Assembly: GCA_002221725.1 (NCBI GenBank)
Contig: NJFT01000300.1
Span: 1 to 40,825 of the forward strand
Origin: Scedosporium boydii
Lineage: Eukaryota; Ascomycota; Sordariomycetes; Microascales; Microascaceae
DNA length: 40,825 nt
Direction: 5' to 3'
Shown: piece by piece, positions 10,178 through 22,442 of the stretch
Position numbering within the stretch: the stretch's first letter is position 1
Layout of the letters: each line of letters begins with the position of its first letter
Notes under the pieces: generated by a model
The model's database searches: none
What the model was told of the DNA's origin: nothing
What the model saw: only the letters and a program-made list of their open reading frames with translations
Translations under genes and position numbers: made by a program

Positions 10178-11332
10178 ATGAACCCTGAGTAGTATGTTTC
10201 TGATCCATCTCCGTCCCTTGGGCCGGCCTGTTCTGAAGGAGGCCTCACTTTAGTGTCAACGCCATGGAATCTAACTTGTGTCTAGTGTTTTAATGCCCAC
10301 GTTGAAACCGATATCGATATCGCGACTATGCCCGCCCCTTGTGATTAATAAACTAACCAGTGTCTGAAGATACGACTACCTCTTCAAGCTCCTCCTCATC
10401 GGAGACTCCGGTGTCGGAAAGTCCTGCCTTCTCTTGCGGTTCGCCGACGATACCTACACGGAATCCTACATTTCCACAATCGGTGTTGATTTCGTACGTC
10501 TCCTGCCTCATACATGTGTGCTCCTGCCCTTGGCTCTTCGAATGAATGATCAGATCAGCCACGGCAGCCTGCAAAAGTGTCATCGGCACTGACTTAGCGT
10601 CCTAGAAAATCCGAACGATAGAACTCGATGGCAAGACGGTGAAGCTTCAGATCGTAAGTGAATTCCACGCTGCCAGACAAATACGCATATCAAAGTGTCG
10701 GGAGGGGACTAGATGGCTGATACTTTGGATACAGTGGGATACTGCCGGCCAAGAACGATTCCGAACCATCACTAGCTCGTACTACCGAGGTGCCCACGGC
10801 ATCTGCGTCGTCTACGATGTCACCGATATGGACTCTTTCAACAACGTTAAGCAGTGGCTCCAGGAGATCGACCGCTACGCCACCGACGGTGTCAACAAGT
10901 TGCTTGTAGGCAACAAGAGCGATATGGCGGATAAGAAGGTTGTGGAGTACACTGTTGCCAAGGTACGAATACATTCCCCCCTTGCCCCTCCCAGTGGTGT
11001 TGATCCTGTGTCTGCCTGCTGCCTCATACCTCTTTTCCCCATGCACGATCCGGCATACAGCTCGGCCAACTCATCTGCTGCCTAAGGGGGTAAGCCTTGA
11101 GGAATGACAGGCAGGCCGCTAACAATCTCATTAGGAATTCGCCGACAGCCTCGGAATCCCATTCCTCGAGACCTCCGCCAAGAACGCCAGCAATGTCGAA
11201 CAAGCCTTCCTGACCATGGCCCGGCAGATCAAGGAGCGGATGGGCACCGCAACGGCGAGCAACACGAAGCCCAATGTCCAAGTCGGCCCCGGCCAAGGTG
11301 TTGGATCCTCCTCCAGCGGCGGATGCTGCTAA
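10178..11332 (+). CDS. YPT1: Rab GTPase Ypt1 (Rab1 family)
   Basis: Five exons are inferred: 10178-10188, 10370-10493, 10606-10653, 10735-10962 and 11135-11332, giving 202 residues. All five G boxes are present: GDSGVGKS (15-22), the switch I threonine T40, WDTAGQE (62-68), NKSD (121-124) and ETSAK (149-153). The C-terminus ends in GGCC, a double geranylgeranylation site. The start [16 protein letters not shown] is that of fungal Ypt1. The protein switches on tethering and fusion in ER-to-Golgi and intra-Golgi traffic and in early autophagy. The first coding exon is only 11 nt. Its donor must be GTAGTA, because the stronger-looking GTATGT three bases downstream would create a stop at the junction. 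Introns end TGAAG, CTAG, ACAG and TTAG. Confidence 0.95.
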
Positions 11333-12683
11333 GCTTTCCCATGGAACCTTCCATGGCCCGGCCATTCTGCACTTTGTCGTCTTCCTCGAAACACATATGT
11401 TGCACGTTTTGAAGTCCCAGATACGATTAGGGGACCGCATATATGAGGGGGATGTTATGGGGCAGTGGTGTGGTGTAACGGAGTCTTAATTTGGTTATTG
11501 GGGGAGCAGGGCTAATCGCATCAAGAATGGGGAGATGGTTTCTCAAACTCTTTTTTTTTTATCAGATCATTTAGACGGGAGAAGTTGTACCTCTAGAGCC
11601 TCGACTCCGCCCGGCAGATGAGGAACGCTCAAACTTGTTTTTTGAAGGATACCTGCAAAGGCAGCCGCAGACATTTCGATGTAATGGACGCTTTTGTTTT
11701 TTGCTTTTTTTCTATCTTTGACTTCTTCACTGGCAAGGAATCCCTGCATACCGAGGCACCTTCTCCCAAGTTGAGCATTGTGGACAATTGTTCTGATCTG
11801 TCGGGCAAGTAGCGAAGCGAGGAAGCTGTGATAGGGGGGTTTACAGAGGCCATCTTCAAGTGTGCATTACCGCCTTGTCTGAGCTCTCCCCAATAGCCTC
11901 GGAGGATTTCCCTTTCCTTTCCTCTCTGTCTCTGGGGCGAATGATAGTTTGAAGCACCAGTCGAGGGAACGTGGAAGAATATCCGGCTTTACGTTTGCGG
12001 TTCTTTTTCTCTTCTTTCTTCTTCGGTTTCTTTGCGTTTCCCCGATCATTTTCGCTTCTCTCCGCCGACTTCTTTCATGCCAAAACTTTTTGTACGCTTG
12101 TTCCCTGTCTTACTTAGTCCATTGAGTCTCGTTATCTTTGTGCGTTGGAATGCTCCGCTGTTTTGGTTGGGGGGTGTGGGTTAAATTAAACTGGCCATAT
12201 ACATCTATGTTTTCTCTTGTCCGTATGTGCTGCGTCTTTCGTGACTTGAGAGTGTTCCGTTTCCCCATGTGCTGGCGTCTTCTTGCTTGTGTGGGTATTT
12301 CATTCATCGTCTAGACATCCGATGTTGAACATGTGGTGCCCCAAGGCTTCTAGAAGGAAGCAAGATGGATGGAAGACTGTTTCTCAAATGCTTTTCACTA
12401 TTCATATTATGTATTCCGACCGGCGTAGTCTACATGGATTCTATCCCGTTCACTTGTCCCAACTAACATGTCCCTATAGGTACCCTAATTTTGATATCAC
12501 AATTCTCGCACCGCCCGCCCAAGAGCCCCCGTGTAAAAGAAACATAAAAAAACGAAGAAAAAGAAAAAAAAAAAAAAAATTACAGTAAAAGAGAAAGCTC
12601 GTCATACGGAAAATCATCCAGGAGCAAATAAAACCAGAGGAAACCAAGAAACCAGAAGCGTAAAAAAAAAAAATGAGCCCGTA
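11333..12683. other. convergent intergenic region with A and T runs
   Basis: These 1.35 kb lie between YPT1 (+) and the large low-complexity gene (-). There is a T run at about 11550-11559, an A-rich tract at about 12541-12578 and another at 12662-12673. None of the short open frames has a recognisable product, so the region is best read as two 3' untranslated regions plus spacer. Confidence 0.5.
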
Positions 12684-15600
12684 TCAAGCCAACCCCAAAA
12701 ACTTCAACGCCTTATGACTACTCCCCTTCCTCGCCATAGGCCTCCTCATAAAAATAGGCAACAGCCTCTTCTCCTCCAAATCCTCAAAGTCCGAATCGTC
12801 CTCGAGATCCAGCCCGACCCCTTCGTCCTCCTGCTCGAGCGGCAGGCGCTTCCTGTCGCGGACGATGATGCTGGCCGTGGTCTTGGTCGTGGCCGTCGAG
12901 GTCGTCGGCGAGAAGCGCCCGTGCTGGGGGGAGCGAGGCGTCTGAACGGGGGTTTCGGTGGGGGAGGGCGAGGGGGTGGCGGAGGAGCGGATGGGGGAGA
13001 GGGATCTTCGCGGGAGGGGAGGGGGTTGAGTGGATGTCGGGGATAGAGGGGGGCTTTGGGAGGAGATTGTTAGGTGGGGGATCGTGGAGAAGGTTGCGCC
13101 TGATAGAGGTGGGGAGATGCTTCGGGGATCCGGGGTAATGGCAGCGGTGGTGTCGATGTGGTGGTGAAGAGTCGTGTGGTAGGCGTAGAAGGGGGAGATC
13201 TCGAAGAGGACCTTGGAAATGGTGGAGAGGAAGGTGGATACTTCGGCGTCGGTGGCCGTGGATGTGAGGAGGTAGTTCGCCGTCGCCGGCGTAAGGCTCT
13301 TCTCGGCGGAAAGTGTAGGCGAAAGGTTAATGACGCCGGAGTATCCCGCAGGAGAGGACATTGCCGGCGAATGGGACGGCGTGGTGTCTAGACTACCGCC
13401 GTGGGTACGGATCGGAGCGAAGGGCGAGTCGCTGGAGCTCGAGTCGACGATCTGGGCAACTTTCATGAGATCAACACCGACGAGGCGCTGGATGGCGAGC
13501 ACCGTCGCCAGGTGCTCCGGAGGATACTCGAGGATGAGTAACCTCACCTCGGAGTGCGCGGCGAGATACGTCTCGAGGTGGGGGATGATGAGAGTGGCGA
13601 GGAGGTAGAGATTCGTGAAGGGGTTGTCGTTGGATTGTTTCGCGAGCGGCTGCGCGGTGAATGCCTGCATGGCGTTTGCAATGAGATACCTGAGAGGTGT
13701 TAGATATTTCCTTGTTCCATGCGTTCGTAGGAGCTCATCCCGTTGGGGTTTTTACCTGAAATCAATCCTCCCACTACGCGAAACGCCGCTCGGCTGCGCT
13801 CCCAACCTCTCAAGCCTCCTCCCCACACTCGACACAAACTCCTTCTTCACGCCCGCCTGCGATCCAAAAGAAATAATCTGGTCCACCATTCGCATGCTAC
13901 TGCTCCCATCTTCTTCCTCGTACCGGCCATCGCTACCACTTCCAGCCTCCCTAAAAATCGGCCTCCAGAGGCCATCGAGCTCAGGGAGGTGGCGAAAGTT
14001 AAACTGGTGAAACCCGTCCTCCTCGGCCGGGAAGTACTCGGCTAGCAAAGACCGCAACGCGTTCTGGATAGCCACGGCGGTGGGATTTCCCGGCACGGCG
14101 AAGTCGCGAATTGTTCTTCGCCTTGGCGTCGTCTCGACTGGGTGGAGCGGCGACGCAGGGGGCGGTGGGGTATGCGCGGGCGTCGGCGGAGCGGAGGGCG
14201 ATAGCGTCACTGTGGTTGAGACGATGACGGGCTTGCAGGAGGAGGTCGAGGCTAGTAAGGGCGGCGGCTGTTTTTGGTAGGAGAAAGGATCGTATTCTTC
14301 GTCGGAAGATGGGCGATCCGAAATGACCTCTTGGCAAGGTTGATTTCGCGCATGCAGCTGCTCCACCTCCACTGCACGCGCAGCAGTCGTCTCGGGCTCA
14401 GAGCCGCCGTTGTTGTTGCTCGCTTCGGCCCGCGAAGGTTGCACTGGCGCCGGCGCGTAGATACCACCATCCCTAAACGCTTGAACGAATTTCTCAACGA
14501 GAGCGTCCCGGCGGCCGTTCTTGAAGTACACCACTAGATCCTCCCTGAATGGCAGCACGGGTTCTCGGGCGTCCTCGGCGGGCGCAGCAATAATGTCCTC
14601 CGCATCAGTGCCCCTATCGACGTATGAAGCACATCCCGTTTTTCGCTCCTTCTTGGGCTTCGCGAAGAGGGCGACCTTGGCTGCGCTGGAACGCCGAACA
14701 AAGACCGTCCTGGGGACCCCCACGTAACTTGCTCGGGTTGAAGTCGGTGATAGTGGCAAGCCGCCCCTCTCATCCGCGATGTCAACACACGAAAATCGCC
14801 TCGCGCCATCGAGGTTTTCGAATCCTTGGTCTGTCTCTCTGTTCGACGGTAACCGAAGAGGAAGGTCGCGATATCGTGCGCGGCTCATGCTCATCCGGTC
14901 GAGGGACCGAGCCCTCTTAAGGCTCCGCCTAGAAGCAGAAGAAGGGGTGATGTGGATAATCGAGGCCTCGCCCAGGACCGCGGGGTCTTCATCGTCCTGC
15001 GCAATCGCCGAGTTGATTGGGGGCCAGTAGGCCTCGCCAATGCAACTTGGTGAGCGGGGCGAAAGAGGGGTTTTCAGGCTCGAATCCAATTTGAAAGGAT
15101 CGATGTCGTCGGGCTCGTCGTAAAAACTCCTCAGTTCCAACCTCGGACTTTGTAGGAAGAAGGTCCTGCCGCCAGGATTATCCTCGTCGAAGTCGTCGAC
15201 GGCCTGTTCTTCGCTCACCCGACCTCCTCCTCCTCCTCCTCCTCCTTCCGCACGGGCTCCAAACACGTAGAACGGCGCAGCGTCCCCAAGATGATCGACG
15301 TAGCCGTAAATTGGAAGGCTCATGCTCCGCGGGCGGGGTCGCCTAGCAGCACTAAGCGTCAGGTCGAGGTCCGTGCTGGGTTGGAGAGATTCCGTTTGTC
15401 GGTCTAGAGCATCTGCAGCCCTCATGGCTCTAGTGATGGGATCCTGGAAAAGAAACGCATCGGCGTCGTCTAGCGCGGATGCAAAGCTCAGGGACGGGCG
15501 TTTTTGAAGATTCTTCTTCTTCCCTACCTCCGAAAGGCCAGCCAAGCCACCTGCGATCATTGCTTGCAGGCACCCCTCGGCCCTTTCGAAATCTCCATTT

Positions 15601-15929
15601 GTTTCATGCTGGGCAATGGCCTTGACGCAGAGCGCATACGCAGATGGCGTCCCCCCATTCAGAAAGACGAGGCGCTTCGAGTCGGGGGTAGCTTCGTTGA
15701 GAAAGTTGAAGGCAGCTTCGAATCTCGCGGCGGCTGCATCGTGGACTTTTCGGACAAAAGTTGCGGCGTGGAAAGTCGCGTCCGCTGTCTCGTTAGGCAA
15801 GTAGTTTAGGATATTCGGTAAGATGAGGATTTGAGGTGACACTGGTAGAAGCCGGAGCTGGGTTGAGATGGAAGAGTCCGAAGATCCCTCAAAGGCCACA
15901 AGGCTCCCATGGTAGCTAGATGTCAACAT
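12684..15929 (-). CDS. large low-complexity fungal protein (so-called gastric mucin-like)
   Basis: Two exons are inferred, 15929-13756 and 13689-12684, giving 1,059 residues. The 66-nt intron starts GTAAAA, contains ATCTAAC and ends CTCAG; joining gives DFRYLIANAMQAF. The N-terminus (about 1-150) looks folded and conserved: MLTSSYHGSLVAFEG, QILILPNILNYLPNET, RLVFLNGGTPSAYAL. The middle is acidic and Arg/Ser-rich with an eight-Gly tract near residue 230, encoded by (TCC)n on the plus strand at about 15223-15244. Around the intron (about 650-800) is a second folded, helical part. The last 200 residues are Ser/Pro/Thr-rich with many SP and TP sites, then acidic. Fungal proteins with this start are, to my memory, labelled gastric mucin-like. 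That label describes composition only. No signal peptide, so it is probably intracellular and heavily phosphorylated. Function unknown. Confidence 0.75.
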
Positions 15930-17547
15930 CGTGGGCTTCCAGGAGCGGTGCGGGAGAGTCGTCGAGGATTTGGTGTAAGCGGAAAACCGAGTGTCTATCC
16001 CTCCGTGGGAACGACACGGATAAATCTGGTGAACCGAAGATCTTATCTGATTTGAGAAGGGCGCGGGTCTTTAGACAATATAGTTTGTAAGTTGATGGGA
16101 GACCATTTCAAGCAAGGCGCTGGGGACGAGTAGGTGTGTATAAGTATAGCGCAGTGAAAGAGGCTCAGCCAGCGGCTCTTCAAGAATGCCCCGTGCGACA
16201 AGAAGCGCGATTGTTTTATGAAGTTGACAAAGAAGAAACGAAAGTAAAGAAACAATTACTTGGAAACAATGATCGGCGAGGTAGTTTCTTCTGAGAATAT
16301 ACTAGGGCCGGATCGAGTTCACTAGGAAGCCTCGATGATTTGTAGGACAAGGGGGGCAGCACAACACAAGAAAGCCGAGAATAGGACAAAATACAAGGAA
16401 GAGAAGAAGAAGAAGAAAGAGACGGTGAGGGAGGAAGAAAGGAAGATGAATGGAAGCTCTTGATGGTATCACTGTTTCCAAAGCTTGCGAGGAAACAAGG
16501 GGCGGGAATTTTAAGGGGATCAGACGTGGGAGAACCAGTTGGTGAAGGTGAAGATGGAGGTGGATCGGAGAATAAATGGATCAATGGACCACTTCGATGT
16601 CCAGGAAACCCAGTCTTTCAAGATACGTCGAAGACCTGCCTTCCACTCTTCAGCTTCTGGATCTGGAACTGGATGTGGGATGTGCTTCTGGTTCCATCCA
16701 GGCCGTTTATCGTATTAGGCACAGGGTAATCAGAGACACTTACTGTACCTGAAGCTCCGGCTATTACCGTGAGCTCATCATCCGGATTTTGTCGCCCGCT
16801 GGTGTTTTCCTGCCTCCTTCGTTCCTGTAGGATCCCGAGGATAAAAAAAAAATACCAGGGAGAGGAAGCTCCTAGGCTTCCAGAGATTCCATACACGGCT
16901 TCGTACAAAGGCGGCTACCAGCATGAAACACGAGGGAACCTTTAATATGGGCTCGGTAAGAAATGGCGATTACGGGTTGAAGCAGCTAGAAGGGGGGAAA
17001 AGAAAGAGTTCAATGTTCTCAATCTGGAACAATGGTACGAATGTACTCTCCTCCACCAACGCTGCGTGCTGCGTGCTGCGTCACTGCGTGGGAAGAGCTA
17101 ATAACCGTAAACGGTCATGAGAGCAGCCCAAACCAACAATCAATATAAATTTTAACCCCAGTCAGCTAGCAGACAGGGAAAAGGTGATGGCCGGGGTACC
17201 AGCATTAAGCATGCCAGTGACACGGCGGGCATGGGCGTTGGCATTGGTACTGGCACTGGCATTGCGGAACGGCGAGCTTAGGACGAACGTATGAGGAAGT
17301 GTACTTGTAAGATCACGGTGAGAATAAGCGCCTTCTGGGTTTGGTAACAGAAGCGTGGGTGGTGATGCACTGATCTTGCCTGATCTTGCCAGACTGGCCA
17401 CCGATACAGCAACTCTTTCCCGGCCAGGAACAGTCCGTCTCGCGGCAAGACTGGGGGAATGGCACCTCAAGGTGGTAATGGTGTGGTACCAGGGAGAGGA
17501 CCCATGTAGGGTCTGACCGGGATGGAGTCCTGAGCGATTTGCTGAAG

Positions 17548-17567
17548 TGGATGGATGGATGGATGGA
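17548..17567. repeat. (TGGA)5 microsatellite
   Basis: Five perfect TGGA units in non-coding DNA. The surrounding kilobase also holds other simple repeats, such as a triplicated GCTGCGT-like word at about 17063-17082. Confidence 0.9.
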
Positions 17568-17913
17568 CAGGGCCCAAAGCGTAATTTTAGTTGGAGCTGA
17601 GGTGTGTTTGCTCCAAACAGCGAGCTGCAATTATCGACATTGAGACCTGGATGGTGGTACTCTACAAGGAGAGGTGGCATCACTTCTCGGCGCAGCTTGA
17701 GAAGATCGACGTCGAAATTATGAACGAAAGGAAACCGTGGGCACTAGTGTAGAGCCCGGATCCCACTTGGCGCCGTTTGCGGATGGAGAAGTCGAGTCTG
17801 TGACGAAGAAATAACGGAAGCTCCTTCGAAGAGATCCAGCAGGTCCAGGCTAAACTCGAGTCCCGCCGCGCCGTTTGTCTTTGTCTTTTTCTTTGTCTTC
17901 GTGTCCACCTTGA

Positions 17914-17929
17914 GTGTGTGTGTGTGTGT
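17914..17929. repeat. (GT)8 microsatellite
   Basis: Eight uninterrupted GT units in the gene-free stretch, followed by TCTCTCC. Confidence 0.9.
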
Positions 17930-20900
17930 CTCTCCTCTATCGTGCACAAGGAATAGTGTAGAGTCCGGACGTATGTACGAGGTACGTCTGTCAGGGATGG
18001 AGAATCGATCGACGGGGGGCTTTCCTGCCACTCGGAGTCTCAGGTGGGCGATATTAGGCTGTACTATTGGTATTACTGGTATTATTACCATCACTACTGT
18101 TGTGCCTTCAATGTTTCCCTTCCACATGTGCAGAAACTGGTGTTGCTTCCTGCAAAGTAGTATTAATACTACCTGCCTGCCACATCTGCTCATGAGGTAA
18201 GTCTGGACCAAGCCGCACTGAGCTTACACCTGCATCGTGCCGTGCTGCACGATGCCTGTTTCGTCGTTTTTTGAAGACTGGCTCTTTGGAGACTGGTGAT
18301 TCGTTTTCGCACCACGGCCGCGGGTTTGCGGGTACTAACAGTTGAGGATATTAATCCGCCCCCAACCAGCCACACCATCAAGAATCCAGACGACAATGAA
18401 ATCTGTTCGGTTGTTTTTGGTCCCGTCTTGACTGAACTGGATCGCCTGGTCTGAAGCTGAAGTGGTGTTGACACATGAACGGAGTGCTCTTGGAAAATGA
18501 AGCTCGGGATGTAAAACAGCCACACAACACCCTTAGCCTCATGTTAATTAGATGCGAGCATCTCCAATCTCCGCGTCGGTGTTCGTTGTTCGTATGCAAG
18601 GGGGTTTGAAGTTTGAAATCTCCATCCAGGCACAGCAGCATTTCGTTGAATCGATTGGAATGTGGAATGTACAACTCTGTGAGGGTAGTACTTACTCCTT
18701 CGTATGTACTCCATCCACACAAGGAGAGAGAGAGATCTCGCACGCGCCCTCCGTCTTCGTCTCCTTCCATCCTCTGCGAGCATTGCGTACGTACATCGTG
18801 TCCACTGCATATCGCACACACGACCGGACCTTCCACATTGTATCCAACCTCATACTCACCGCCAGGTCAAGGTTGCACGGCGACGTCTGGCGTAATACCT
18901 CGTGAGTCTCGAGGCATTGCATCTTGTGCCACGTCCGCGTCCATGCCCACGAGATGGCGGGGCTACAAGTCGTGTATAACCTTGGATCCTTGGATGTTGG
19001 TGTACCATTTGGCCCCCTCAAACGGGTCGGTATGAAGTCTTAGTGTTGCACTAAAATCGAAACTTCAAGGTCTAGCCAGGCGTGGTAAAGGCAATTCCAC
19101 CCCTGTGGGCAGCGATACAGAGGACGAGTTCAGCTGCCGAACCAGACACTTGCACCTCATCCCACCATCTTCGGTCTTTCGGGCAGTATCCAGTATCTCC
19201 AACTCCAGGCGGAAGAGAGGTTTACCACACCCCTTTCTAATCTCAGCAATTGGCATATTTAGCCTCCACATAGCCGGATGCAGTTCGAGATAGAATGATT
19301 TGAATGCTCGGGCTTCGGCGACGGAAGATATGAGAAAAATCAATTGACCAAACGGTTGAAACGCAAGCCAGCCCAATCCAAGATGGCAGGTACCATGACA
19401 GGGCTCAGCACGGAGCTTGATGTTGCAATGATCAGTTGAGACCAGTGCTCAGTACGAAGTAGTATTTTGTGGAGAGATCAATTGATCCAATGCGCACAAT
19501 TGAGGATGAAAGGATCAAATGTGCAGACATTGGTAAACTACAAAGTACAAAGTACGGAGTAGTAAACGGTACAAGTACATGTACAGCGACTTCGTATGGG
19601 GTACGCGCTGAGGCGACGAAAATACTTCGCCGCGTATGAGCGAACGGGCCACACCGCATGTAACATCAATCCCGAGAAAAGACCCCATCCAACTGCCGTT
19701 GTAACTCTGTTGGCGATCATCTGCGAAGCACTGAGGTAGCAAGTACGCTCAATCCCTCTAGTGCTCAATCATCCCAGCCTCCAAAGAGCCAAAGAGTGCA
19801 GAGCGCAGAGTGCAGGAGCGCTCTGACAGAGTACCGAGGCACGATCAAAGTGGTGGAGTCAAAGTGTATGCGTATGCACAATTGCAACGGTATTGATACT
19901 AAACCCAAGCTCCTAACGTCTGCCCCAGCAGAAACCAACAAATCTTCCAGGCATCCCTTGCTTCATCTGGTTCATCTAGGACTTGTATGCAATCGACGAC
20001 GTATGCATACACAGGTACTCACTCAGTATGATAAATCTCGCGTTAGTCGAAATTCGTTTGGCCATCACAATCACCCCATCACCCTTACACTAGATCGAGC
20101 CATGCAAAGAACCAGGGAAAAGACGACTCTCAAGCCACTCGTGTGTCCCAGATCCAGGAGTACGAAGTCCAAGATTATTGAATCCTGAACGCGGCTGATA
20201 TCGAGATGACTGTGGGTTTGCACTGGGGACTGGGGTCAGGATGACCCATGTCACTATGACCTGGTCCCGGCCAAGGGCAAGGACTAGAGCTGAGTTTGTG
20301 AGTTGCCAATGCTATGTATGTTGACTTTTGCAGCTATTGCGAACTTTGGTAGATCGGGAGACGGAGACAGGACGAGCACATGCTGCCGCTCCTAGCTTGT
20401 CGTTAGATCTGGATTTTTCGTCTCCTTCGAAATGGCGTGTCGTGATGCCCCCAAAGCCAACCCTGGCTCCTGAGGACGGATGTCCGTCTGGGGTGCGGTT
20501 GTGTCAGCGTTCCTCTCCGAGGACTACTAGTATGCACTGTTATTAGCCAGGTTACAGACGACAGTCTGCACTTCTTAGTCGCACACTATCCACGACACTA
20601 CTGCCACCCAGACAAACAGCCGGCGTCTTACCCTGTCTGATGGCGCCAGGAGTGGCATTTTGAAGATCCAATTCTCTCCCTGTTCATCCTTCGGCCTGTC
20701 CGCGCGTGGCTTAATCCTCCAAAGGCTAGCTTGCACGGCATTCACCTGCTAGTTTGATAACGGGGAAAGGTCAGAGCACACTGAGCAATCATCAGCGGCC
20801 ACGGCCGTGTGAAAGCTGGTGGAAAGGGTGTGTTTTTGCTCTTTTTCGCTGGCCTGCGTCGATTTGCGCTGCCACCGCTCCTAATCGCCCGTCAGAGAGC

Positions 20901-22442
20901 TCTTTTACATGTCAGAGAAACTACAGAGGAGCTTCCCTAGATACGGAGGCCGGACCTGCAAGGTCCCGTGGCTACTCTCGTCTATGAGGAAGAGTCCCTA
21001 TGCGATCCCTAATATCCTCCCCCCCCCCCCAGGATGCCAGGTGCGTCTTCAGCCCTTACGAACTCTCGGGGAACCGCGGGGGAATATCCAGAACGCTGAA
21101 TTGGTGAATAAGGAGCAAGGTACACGGGGAAATTGGAAGCCCACCTCTTAGTTATACGCACGAAGTAGTTGGCCAGCACGGCTTGAGAGAGTTTGGGAAT
21201 CCCGCTCTTTACCACTAACCTCATGAAGTGGCAATTCTGACCAGGCCCTCCTCGGATTCTCATCTTGGCTTGACGACTCCGGAGACGGGCAACCGAGAAA
21301 AAGCTTCTAGAAACCCGAGCTCCCGCTCACCTCCCGTGACTGCGCACCGAGTTTCTTCAAACAATCGGCATTTGCTCCTCTTTTCATTCTCCTTTCCAGC
21401 CTTCCACAATCTTGCCGCAGTCTCATTTTTACCATCCTACGAAGCATGCAAAAAGTTGCCACTGCTGGTGACCTGCTTAAATCCTGAATTTCATCACTCT
21501 GTGCCCACCCGTGTTGAACAATGCAAAAACGGAGGCTGTAGACTCTCCCATCTGACGCATGTCATATACATACACATCCTTCAGCTCATGCCCAGACGGC
21601 TAACGCGAGGTACGAGCGTTCACTAGTGATGCATTTCGTACTATAACCAGACTTCCCGCGAACTGCCCGGAAAATGCGGCTGCAAGCATCCAATAAAAGC
21701 TGCATTAGATGATTCTTTTCTGGAATTTGGAACGACGACGTGGTCTCTCTAGCCCCCGCCTCTCCCGAAGACTGAGCATCCTTAGTCGTGCATGCTAGCA
21801 AAAGCAAACTGCCTGCAGTTCTAATTGGAATTCGTGGATTCTGGATTCGCCCGCTTCGAGCAAATAGCAAACACCCAGCCGTTTGGGTCGTGGAACGGAG
21901 TCTGATACGCCCGCCCTTTGTGTGTCGGACATGCCATACTTCGTCAGATTCTTGCTACCGTTCCACGGTCATCCCTACACAAAGTACTTTTACGTATCAA
22001 TAGACTCCCGCCCTGCTCACGCTCTATTGAAATCTCCGTTTGTGGGTCTCTGGCTGAAATTTCTTCGGATACCTGCCGCCCCTAGGCTTGCCGGGGGCTT
22101 GGTATTGTTCGCGCTGTCCTGTTGGTGCAGCGTGCGCTTTGATGATCAATGGCTCGCCCACATACCTTGGCGTATCCATGGCATCGTATGATGGAGATGT
22201 TCGCTCCTATCGAAGGACGGGAGGATTTTGTCGATTTCGGTTCTGATTCCCAGCGCTTGTACCAAGAGAAAGGTTTTCTCTGGTATTTTCCTTGTGGCAA
22301 CTTCGAGACGTGTTCTGCGGGAGACGAAGCAAACATTGGGTCACATCTCACTATCCTCGTCAAACGGGGGAGGCCGAACTCTGTGGGGCAGAAGGCTTGT
22401 AGAAGCGCCTTCTTTGTAATTACCCAACAACTAACATTTGAT

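Larger units (their letters stand above)
15930..22442. other. 6.5-kb gene-free stretch
   Basis: I find no supportable gene on either strand. Open frames are short, overlap on several frames and show simple-sequence composition. The first 650 bp (to about 16580) are pyrimidine-rich on the minus strand and probably hold the promoter and leader of the gene starting at 15929. The rest holds simple repeats (listed separately), a run of 13 C at about 21018-21030, and single copies of the dispersed motifs TACGAAGTA (19453-19461) and TACGGAGTA (19553-19561). No RIP-like A+T block is present, so this is not an obvious transposon graveyard. Confidence 0.5.

Noticed and set aside
17162..17683. 173-residue minus-strand open frame
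   Set aside because: Its composition follows the simple repeats under it (the TGGA array gives SIHPSIH-like peptides). There is no recognisable domain, and other frames are equally open.
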